A stretch of 17,030 nt of DNA from Elusimicrobiota bacterium (GTDB lineage: Bacteria; Elusimicrobiota; Elusimicrobia; Elusimicrobiales; UBA9959), in the NCBI GenBank assembly GCA_030639665.1, contig DAOWCC010000020.1, forward strand, positions 1 through 17,030. The letters are read 5' to 3'. Below are positions 7,051 through 12,989 of the stretch, piece by piece. The number at the start of each line of letters is the position of its first letter. Within the stretch, counting starts at the first letter, position 1. A program made the translations under genes and the position numbers. The notes beneath the pieces were generated by a model. The model saw only the letters and a program-made list of their open reading frames with translations. It was not told where the DNA came from and did no database searches.

Positions 7051-7695
7051 TCAGTTTTTTGATTTTTTCTTTTCATCGTCTTCTTCCACAAACTCGGAAA
7101 AAAGTTCTTTCAAACACTCGGGGCAGAAAGAGTGTGTGAATTCGACATCCGCGTGTGAAGAGATATAGCTCTCCACCATATGCCAATAACCTTTATCATC
7201 CCTTACCTTTTTACACTTCGCGCATATAGGCAAAAGCCCCGATAATGTCTTTATTTCTTTAAGGGCCTTTTTGAGCTGAGCGATCAATTCATCTTGTTTA
7301 TCACTCAATCTTTTGCGCTCTATAGCGTAAAAAATCGAGCGCGTCAGCACTTCAGAGGTGAACTGGCCCTTGACTATATAGTCCTGCGCCCCTTTCTTAA
7401 CAAGTTCCAGCGCGAGCGTCTCACTATCAAGAGCCGTCAATAGTATTATGGGTGTTTGAGCGGCGACATCTTTAAGTCTCGCGAATGTATCGGCTCCCTC
7501 GGCATCCGGCAAAGAAAGATCGGAGAGAATGACATCAAATTTATCCTTTTTTAAAATTTCAAGCGCCGCTTTCATAGTATCGGCTGTTTTTATTTTCATC
7601 TCTATCGAACGCGCTTTATTCAAATCTTTCTCGATAAGAAAAATATCATCGGAATTATCCTCAACAACAAGAATCTTTATATTTTTTTTAGACAT
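7051..7695 (-). CDS. Response regulator with C-terminal Cys/His zinc-type module
   Basis: The 214-residue protein opens with a receiver domain: acidic pair E12/D13, phospho-acceptor D59 (VILSDLSLPD), T87 and K109 in DYIVKG. A coiled-coil-like helix (about 125-150) leads to a C-terminal module: C158-x2-C161, GYW at 169-171, then H188, C191-x2-C194. The LLPICAKCKKVRDDKGYW pattern is known from the C termini of various bacterial sensor and receiver proteins and looks like a metal-binding knuckle. There is no HTH, so it probably acts by protein contact and not by DNA binding. AAGGAG (7703-7708) lies seven bases before the ATG. A small hairpin CCGGA/TCCGG (7717-7721 with 7729-7733) lies just upstream of it. 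It converges on the PAS kinase, a possible partner. Confidence 0.88.
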   Translation of the reverse strand: MSKKNIKILVVEDNSDDIFLIEKDLNKARSIEMKIKTADTMKAALEILKKDKFDVILSDLSLPDAEGADTFARLKDVAAQTPIILLTALDSETLALELVKKGAQDYIVKGQFTSEVLTRSIFYAIERKRLSDKQDELIAQLKKALKEIKTLSGLLPICAKCKKVRDDKGYWHMVESYISSHADVEFTHSFCPECLKELFSEFVEEDDEKKKSKN

Positions 7696-7936
7696 ATTTT
7701 TACTCCTTATTTGTTTCCGGATTCATATTCCGGCGTCGCATTGGAAAGCAGTATCATGATAATATCCACGCGTCGTTTAAGACTTTGGCATAATAGTGAG
7801 ATTAACCAGATTTAATATTATCTAATAAGATGAGGAAAAAACTCCACATCCATTTCCAACCCTTATCTTTATTTGTAAGGTAATTCAACAAATTTGGAAA
7901 TATCATGTCAACCTAAAATCTTGTCTTTACTCGTCT

Positions 7937-7962
7937 ATATGGGAGCTTACGCTTTCCCATAT
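7937..7962. repeat. Hairpin upstream of the tRNA promoter
   Basis: ATATGGGA (7937-7944) and TCCCATAT (7955-7962) are perfect complementary arms with a ten-base loop, extendable by GC/GC pairs. It touches the predicted -35 box of the tRNA promoter and could be an operator or a factor site; it has no T-run. Confidence 0.45.
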
Positions 7963-7990
7963 TGTTTATGTCCTCCAATAGTTATAAAAT
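7962..7990 (+). promoter_or_regulatory. Promoter of tRNA-Arg
   Basis: TTGTTT (7962-7967) and TAAAAT (7985-7990) are separated by 17 bases. The predicted start near 7997 is about 18 bases before the mature tRNA 5' end, a normal arrangement for a bacterial tRNA gene. Confidence 0.6.
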
Positions 7991-8014
7991 ATAGTTGCAG
8001 GGACATTTTTGTGC

Positions 8015-8089
8015 GCGCCCATAGCTCAACGGATAGAGCATCGGCCTGCGAAGCTGGGGATTCAAGTTCGATTCTTGATGGGCGCACCA
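8015..8089 (+). tRNA. tRNA-Arg with anticodon GCG, CCA encoded
   Basis: A complete 75-base cloverleaf: acceptor GCGCCCA/TGGGCGC, D-arm GCTC/GAGC with loop AACGGATA, anticodon stem TCGGC/GCTGG with loop CTGCGAA, four-base variable loop, T-arm TCAAG/CTTGA with loop TTCGATT, discriminator A and encoded CCA. The anticodon at 8048-8050 is GCG, which reads CGC and CGU as arginine. A20 in the D-loop and C35 are arginine identity elements and agree with this. Most bacteria use ACG (read as inosine) for these codons, so GCG is unusual. pruA starts 77 bases downstream with no terminator between, so the two may share a transcript. Confidence 0.95.
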
Positions 8090-8116
8090 ATTAACAAAAT
8101 ATCCTAAAAAAACAAA

Positions 8117-8148
8117 CCCGCAGATTATTTCAGAACCTGAAATACGGG
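8117..8148 (+). promoter_or_regulatory. Hairpin in the pruA leader
   Basis: ATTTCAG (8127-8133) pairs with CTGAAAT (8137-8143) across a three-base loop, and CCCG (8117-8120) with CGGG (8145-8148) closes an outer helix. It ends nine bases before the ribosome site and lacks a T-run. It might process the tRNA-pruA transcript or influence translation of pruA. Confidence 0.45.
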
Positions 8149-8166
8149 AACCTAAACGGAGGAAGT

Positions 8167-9795
8167 ATGAATTCAATATTACAAGTGCCCAAACCACAAA
8201 ATGAGCCTATTTTAGGTTACAGGAAAGGCTCAAAAGAAAAAAAAGAAATTAAAGCTGCATTGGCTAAAATGAAAAAAGAAGTAATTGAAATTCCTCTTAT
8301 TATAGGGGGAAAAGAAATCCGCACCGGTAATATGGGCGAAATAAGAATTCCTCATGACCATAAACATATCATCGCAAAATATCATAAAGCCGGAAAAAAA
8401 GAAATTGAGATGGCGGCTCTTGCCGCAAGAGAAGCAAAAAGCGATTGGGACAATATGCCTTTCGGTCAAAGAGCGGCCATATTTTTGAAAGCGGCTGAAT
8501 TATTGGCGGGTCCCATGCGCGCCACCTTAAATGCCTCAACTATGCTTGGCCAATCCAAAAATGTTTTTCAAGCTGAAATAGACGCAGCTTGCGAACTTAT
8601 TGATTTTCTTAGATATAATGCTTTCTATGCTGAAGAAATATATAAACAGCAACCCTTTTCTCCTCTAGGCACTTGGAATTATGTGGATTATAGGCCGCTT
8701 GAAGGATTTGTTTTCGCCATCACTCCTTTTAATTTCACATCAATCGCGGGCAACCTTTCAGCCGCTCCCGCCATAATGGGCAATACGATATTATGGAAAC
8801 CGGCATCCACAGCCGTGCATTCGGGTTATTATCTTATGAAACTTTTCCAAGAAGCCGGAATGCCTGATGGCGTAATCAATATGATTCCCGGTTCGGGCGC
8901 GGAAGTGGGCGGACCGGTTTTGGAACATAAAGATTTCGCCGGCATCCACTTTACCGGCAGCACGGCGGTATTTAAAGGAATGTGGGCAAGCGCGGTTAGA
9001 AATTTGGATGTTTACAAATCTTATCCCAGAATAGTCGGAGAAACCGGCGGAAAAGATTTTATATTCGCGCATTCAAGCGCGGACCCCGTTGCGCTTAAAA
9101 CCGCCCTTATAAGAGGCGCTTTTGAATATCAAGGACAAAAATGTTCCGCGGCATCGCGCGCTTATATTCCAAAATCTTTATGGTCGGAAATTAAAGACGA
9201 CTTGGTAGCTCAAATAAAGACCATCAAAATGGGAACCGTCGACGACTTTACCAATTCAATGAATGCCGTTATAGATGAAGCTTCTTTTGATAATATTAAA
9301 ACCTATATCCAATGCGCTAAAGACGCCGGTGACGCTAATATTTTGGTGGGAGGAAAATGCGATAAAAAAGAAGGCTACTTTATTGAGCCAACCGTTATTG
9401 AAACCTCTTCACCCTGTTTTAGAACCATGCAAGAAGAAATCTTCGGACCCGTAATAACCGTTCATCCTTATGATGACGATAAGTTTGAGGAAACGCTTAA
9501 AATCTGCGATGAGACTTCTCCTTACGCTTTAACGGGCGCGGTAATATCTCAGGACAGACAAGCGATAATCACAGCCATGAAAGACTTACGCAATGCCGCG
9601 GGTAATTTCTACATCAATGATAAGCCGACGGGCGCGGTGGTTGGACAACAGCCTTTTGGCGGAGCGCGGGGTTCGGGAACAAATGATAAAGCGGGAAGCA
9701 TGCTTAATCTTATCCGCTGGGTTTCACCCAGAACGGTTAAGGAAACTTTTGTCCCCGCCACGGATTATAGATATCCGTTCATGGAAGAGAAGTAA
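8167..9795 (+). CDS. pruA: 1-Pyrroline-5-carboxylate (glutamate semialdehyde) dehydrogenase
   Basis: The 542-residue aldehyde dehydrogenase oxidises P5C/glutamate semialdehyde to glutamate with NAD+, the last step of proline and of ornithine/arginine breakdown. It is a stand-alone enzyme of the ALDH4-like length class, not fused to proline dehydrogenase. The N-terminal VPKPQNEPILGYRKGS is typical of this subfamily. NAD binding shows FTGST (262-266). The general base is E292 in GETGGKDF and the catalytic nucleophile is C326 in GQKCSAAS. EIFGPV follows. GGAGGA (8158-8163) is only three bases before the ATG, which is tight; the conserved N terminus still supports this start. No putA-like proline dehydrogenase lies in the window, so the P5C source is elsewhere in the genome. 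A strong terminator follows. Confidence 0.93.
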   Translation: MNSILQVPKPQNEPILGYRKGSKEKKEIKAALAKMKKEVIEIPLIIGGKEIRTGNMGEIRIPHDHKHIIAKYHKAGKKEIEMAALAAREAKSDWDNMPFGQRAAIFLKAAELLAGPMRATLNASTMLGQSKNVFQAEIDAACELIDFLRYNAFYAEEIYKQQPFSPLGTWNYVDYRPLEGFVFAITPFNFTSIAGNLSAAPAIMGNTILWKPASTAVHSGYYLMKLFQEAGMPDGVINMIPGSGAEVGGPVLEHKDFAGIHFTGSTAVFKGMWASAVRNLDVYKSYPRIVGETGGKDFIFAHSSADPVALKTALIRGAFEYQGQKCSAASRAYIPKSLWSEIKDDLVAQIKTIKMGTVDDFTNSMNAVIDEASFDNIKTYIQCAKDAGDANILVGGKCDKKEGYFIEPTVIETSSPCFRTMQEEIFGPVITVHPYDDDKFEETLKICDETSPYALTGAVISQDRQAIITAMKDLRNAAGNFYINDKPTGAVVGQQPFGGARGSGTNDKAGSMLNLIRWVSPRTVKETFVPATDYRYPFMEEK

Positions 9796-9840
9796 GCTCC
9801 ATAGGACTTTATACCAAACGGAACGAAACAATCAAGAATA

Positions 9841-9874
9841 AAAAGCCGGAGGATTTTTTCCTCCGGCTTTTTTT
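9841..9874 (+). terminator. Rho-independent terminator of pruA
   Basis: Perfect 13-base arms AAAAGCCGGAGGA (9841-9853) and TCCTCCGGCTTTT (9859-9871), five-base T loop, then a T-run to 9874. Strong and symmetric enough to act in both directions. Confidence 0.95.
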
Positions 9875-9915
9875 AAATTAGCCACCTTTGACAGCGACTT
9901 TTCTTTATCCTGTCA

Positions 9916-9990
9916 AAATCCCCCTAACCCCCTTTGCAAAAGGGGGAAGATTTACTCCCCTCTTTGTTAAAGAGGGGCAGGGGGAGATTT
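9916..9990. repeat. Double-hairpin palindromic repeat element
   Basis: Outer arms AAATCCCCCT (9916-9925) and AGGGGGAGATTT (9979-9990) enclose two tight hairpins: CCCCCTTT/AAAGGGGG (9928-9935 with 9939-9946) and CCCCTCTTT/AAAGAGGGG (9957-9965 with 9969-9977). The cloverleaf-like shape and C/G-run composition, unlike the surrounding genes, are what dispersed intergenic repeats look like in many bacteria. It lies between two converging genes. Confidence 0.7.
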
Positions 9991-10059
9991 GTTTTGCGCC
10001 TTTTTCGCTTTTTGCGCCTACTTTGAAATTCCTATACATTAACTTATGATTCTAAAGCC

Positions 10060-12375
10060 TTATTTATTATCGAATACTTCTCTGATTTTTTGGCCCAATT
10101 CCTTATAACCAAAAGGTTTTTGAATAAAATTTATATCTTTATCCGATATATCATCGGTTGAGATAATACCGTCGCTATAACCCGACATATAAAGAACTTT
10201 TATTTTTGGTTTTACAGCCTTAAGCTCTTTAGCCACTTGGATGCCGTTCATCTCCCCCGTCAGCATGATATCCGTAAACAATAATTGAATATCTTTATGC
10301 TTTTTAAAGATTTCTTTGCATCCTTGCGCGTCCAAAGCCGTAAACACCTTATAGCCGTATTGTTCAAGTATTCTTTTAGCCACTCTCATGATATCTTCAT
10401 CATCTTCAACCAAAAGTATTGTTTCTTTTCCCTTTAACAATTTGATATCCTTAAGAATTTTTTTTGATTCAACCTTAACAACCTTTCCTTTGGATTTTTT
10501 TAAGAATATTTTAAATGCGGTGCCTTTGCCAATTTCACTATACACTGAAATATTGCCGCCGTTTTGTTTGACTATTCCATAAACGGTTGAAAGGCCCAAC
10601 CCCGTGCCTTTATCTTTTTCTTTTGTGGTAAAAAAAGGATTAAATATTTGTCGAACGGTTTCTTTATTCATGCCGGCTCCACTATCACTTACCGACAACA
10701 GAACATACTCTCCCGCTTCAAAATCCTTATGAATGTCGGCATAATCTTTTGTGATATTCATATTTAAAGTCTCAATTATAAACTTTCCGCCATTCGCCAT
10801 AGCGTCTCGGGCATTGGCGGCCAGATTTAAAATGATCTGTTCGATTTGCACCGGATCAACTTCAACATTTCCAAGCTTTTTATCGAGAATACATTTAAGC
10901 TCGATGTTTTCACCAATCAAGGGTTTTAATAATTTTTCAATATTTAAAATCAAATCATTTAAATTCAGTATTTCAGACTTAATCGGCTGCTCGCGGCTAA
11001 AAGTCAAAAGCCGCGACACAAGGTCTTTCCCTCTTAAAGCGGATTTTTTAATTTCGTTGAAATTATCAATCAATTGTTTTTTTCCGGGCAGGGCCTCGCC
11101 GGAAAATTCGCTGACACTTAAAATAGGCGTTAAAAGATTATTAAAATCATGGGCGATGCCTCCGACAAAACTGCCCAAAGCTTCCATTTTTTGAGATTGT
11201 AAAAGCTGCTCTTGAAGCTTTGCTTTTTCCGCTTCCATCTTTTTTTGTTCTGAAACCTCCCTTATATTGGCCTGAACAAATATTTTTTTATTATATTTAA
11301 AACATGTCAATAAAACCATCGCGGGAAAAACATCTCCGCTTAATCTCTTATGAGTCCAATCAAAAAGATAAGAACCTTCTTTAATCACGCGCTCAATGAT
11401 TTTTTTTGCTTTGTCCTCGGATAATTGTCCGTCGGACTGGAACTTTGGAGAATATTCCCAAGGATAACCGGCCACAAAACCTTTTTCATCTTTCATATTA
11501 AAAAGCTTTATAGCCGCCTTATTTCCGGAAGTGAATTTCCAATCCGGAGCCGCGAGTATCATAAGAGCGTCTCTGGAAGATTCAAATAAACTCCTGAATT
11601 TTTCCTCACTTTCTTTCAGCAAAATTTCCTTATCTCTTCTCTCCGCAATATCATACATATGACCGATTATGGAATCGACTTCTCCATTCTTGCAAATTAC
11701 TCCGGCTCTGTGCTCGCCATAGAAAAAAGTTCCGTCCTTTTTTTTAAATCGCAGTATAATTGACTTCACAAACTTGCCCGTTTTTATTCCATTTTCAAAA
11801 ATCTTCAGCATAAATTCAATATCATCGGGATGAATAAAATCTGTCATGGATTTCCCTATGATTTCTTTCGGTTTATAGCCGTATTTTACGGCATTATTAT
11901 TTATAAATGTTATTATGCCCAGTGAATTTATGGTGGTAACCAAGCCATCACTGCAATCAACCATTGACTTGAATTTTTCTTCACTTTCTTTTAACAGATT
12001 TACTGAAACTTTTATTTGCTCAGCATCTTTATCTATCCACTCTCTTAGATAAGCAATCAATGCTCCTATAATTATAAAAGCCGAAGCTCTCAAAATCGTA
12101 TTATAAATATCATTACCTGTTCCAAATTCATAGAAATGAATGCTGACCAAAACTATAGATAGAAAAAACGGCGCAAATAAGCCTTTCCTTTTCCACCACA
12201 TAGTCGCCAATATAATCGGAATATAAAAGAAATGAGTAAATAAAACTTCTCTCTGAAGCACTAAATTAAAATAATATGTTAAAAAAAGGCAAAAACCCAG
12301 CATTGCGGTCATTACCGCGATTTTTAATTTATTTTCATATTTAAAAATTTTTCGAATTAAAAAGTTGCCTGACAT
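10060..12375 (-). CDS. Membrane hybrid histidine kinase with two PAS domains and receiver
   Basis: From the ATG at 12375 the protein has 771 residues. An in-frame ATG at 12432 would add 19, but it lies at or before the predicted transcription start and lacks a ribosome site. Four hydrophobic segments (about 18-36, 44-60, 66-82, 90-110) form a membrane input domain with almost no periplasmic part. PAS domains follow at about 130-245 and 255-370. The phospho-acceptor is H409 in GGIAHDFNNLLTPIL. ATPase motifs include DSGAGM and GTGLGLS. The receiver covers about 650-770 with D702 in LLFTDIM. Such kinases usually pass phosphate through their own receiver. No separate output regulator is adjacent. 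The gene is divergent from the Xre regulator at 12567. Confidence 0.93.
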   Translation of the reverse strand: MSGNFLIRKIFKYENKLKIAVMTAMLGFCLFLTYYFNLVLQREVLFTHFFYIPIILATMWWKRKGLFAPFFLSIVLVSIHFYEFGTGNDIYNTILRASAFIIIGALIAYLREWIDKDAEQIKVSVNLLKESEEKFKSMVDCSDGLVTTINSLGIITFINNNAVKYGYKPKEIIGKSMTDFIHPDDIEFMLKIFENGIKTGKFVKSIILRFKKKDGTFFYGEHRAGVICKNGEVDSIIGHMYDIAERRDKEILLKESEEKFRSLFESSRDALMILAAPDWKFTSGNKAAIKLFNMKDEKGFVAGYPWEYSPKFQSDGQLSEDKAKKIIERVIKEGSYLFDWTHKRLSGDVFPAMVLLTCFKYNKKIFVQANIREVSEQKKMEAEKAKLQEQLLQSQKMEALGSFVGGIAHDFNNLLTPILSVSEFSGEALPGKKQLIDNFNEIKKSALRGKDLVSRLLTFSREQPIKSEILNLNDLILNIEKLLKPLIGENIELKCILDKKLGNVEVDPVQIEQIILNLAANARDAMANGGKFIIETLNMNITKDYADIHKDFEAGEYVLLSVSDSGAGMNKETVRQIFNPFFTTKEKDKGTGLGLSTVYGIVKQNGGNISVYSEIGKGTAFKIFLKKSKGKVVKVESKKILKDIKLLKGKETILLVEDDEDIMRVAKRILEQYGYKVFTALDAQGCKEIFKKHKDIQLLFTDIMLTGEMNGIQVAKELKAVKPKIKVLYMSGYSDGIISTDDISDKDINFIQKPFGYKELGQKIREVFDNK

Positions 12376-12379
12376 TATT

Positions 12380-12387
12380 CCCCCCCC
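12380..12387 (-). promoter_or_regulatory. G8 tract forming the kinase ribosome binding site
   Basis: On the minus strand eight consecutive G are followed by AATA and the ATG at 12375. This is the only Shine-Dalgarno-like sequence for the hybrid kinase. Homopolymer length changes would alter its strength and spacing. Confidence 0.6.
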
Positions 12388-12435
12388 AAGAAACAAAATT
12401 TCGTTGTTCAGCGCTTCCCATTTGGATACCAATAT

Positions 12436-12464
12436 AGAATAACAGGTAATGTATACATTGTCAA
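12436..12464 (-). promoter_or_regulatory. Promoter of the hybrid kinase with palindrome in the spacer
   Basis: On the minus strand TTGACA (12464-12459), a 17-base spacer and TATTCT (12441-12436) form a near-consensus promoter with transcription start near 12429. The perfect palindrome AATGTATACATT (12448-12459) fills much of the spacer and overlaps the -35, a position suited to repression. Confidence 0.75.
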
Positions 12465-12566
12465 TAAGGGTTTATGGTAACTAATAAAAACGCACTATTT
12501 ATTATAATCTATATCTTAGGTAGGGACTCACATCAATACATGTTTCTTTGGCAAAAACTTATTGAC

Positions 12567-12896
12567 ATGAATATATACAAAAAAATCGGAAAGCGGATGC
12601 TAACCTCGAGAAAAGCTCTTCAATTAACGCAGGAAAATGTAGCCGAAGCTGCGGAAATAGAAACTTCTTTCTATGGACAAATTGAAAGGGGAGCAAATAT
12701 ACCAAGTATCCTGACGCTCAGCAAAATAGCGAGCGCTTTAAATATTGAAATTTCGGATTTATTCCCATCTTCTCTTAAAAGCCAATGCCTGCTGACAAAA
12801 ATTATAATCCGCATGATTAAAAAACTTTCAGCGAAAGACAAACTCCTTATCATAGATCTACTGCAGAAATTATCTACACATCTTAAGAACCATTAA
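12567..12896 (+). CDS. Xre/Cro-type helix-turn-helix regulator
   Basis: From the ATG at 12567 the protein has 109 residues. The HTH spans about 4-64: KRMLTSRKALQLTQENVAEAAEIETSF..., then IERGANIPSILTLSKIASALNIEISDLF, all typical of the Xre/HTH_3 family. The remaining ~45 residues are helical (IIIRMIKKLSAKDKLLIIDLLQKL) and may dimerise. Upstream in-frame starts at 12474 and 12540 exist, but only the region from 12567 looks like the family. No clear ribosome site precedes any of the starts, and TATAAT at 12503-12508 is the best -10, without a good -35. Its divergent position suggests it may control the neighbouring hybrid kinase and itself; this is inference. It could equally be a solitary regulator or an orphaned antitoxin. 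Confidence 0.8.
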   Translation: MNIYKKIGKRMLTSRKALQLTQENVAEAAEIETSFYGQIERGANIPSILTLSKIASALNIEISDLFPSSLKSQCLLTKIIIRMIKKLSAKDKLLIIDLLQKLSTHLKNH

Positions 12897-12989
12897 CTTA
12901 AAGCTTAAAAGTTATGTTGAATATTTTTTGTAATGGAATTAGCCAGGAGCGCATTATATAAGGAAAATCCTCTTTTTGATTTCGCTTCC

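Larger units (their letters stand above)
7696..8014. other. Gene-free interval between response regulator and tRNA-Arg
   Basis: No convincing coding region is visible in these 319 bases. It contains the minus-strand ribosome site of the response regulator, a 10-bp palindrome TATCATGATA (7752-7761), a nested inverted repeat (ATTTCCAA 7852-7859 with TTGGAAAT 7894-7901, enclosing CCTTA/TAAGG at 7861-7865 and 7876-7880), a hairpin at 7937-7962 and the tRNA promoter. The minus-strand promoter for the regulator must also be here but I cannot place it with confidence. Confidence 0.6.

Noticed and set aside
7894..8094. 66-codon frame spanning the tRNA
   Set aside because: Half of it is tRNA-Arg sequence; translated tRNA frames of this kind are common artefacts. 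The minus-strand frame 7982-8197 is rejected for the same reason.
9992..10019. Direct repeat TTTTGCGCCT at 9992-10001 and 10010-10019 as iterons or a CRISPR-like array
   Set aside because: Only two short copies in a low-complexity stretch; no further units or associated gene.
10751..11194. 147-codon plus-strand frame inside the hybrid kinase gene
   Set aside because: It is antisense to conserved kinase motifs and has a Ser/Phe/Lys-biased composition with no start signal.
12376..12432. Longer hybrid kinase start at 12432
   Set aside because: It lies at or before the predicted transcription start near 12429 and has no ribosome site; ATG 12375 has the G-rich site.
12961..12978. Terminator for recG or the Xre gene (AGGA-AAA-TCCT followed by T-run)
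   Set aside because: A four-pair stem is too weak to call; a longer pairing of GGAGCG with CGCTTCC is possible but imperfect.
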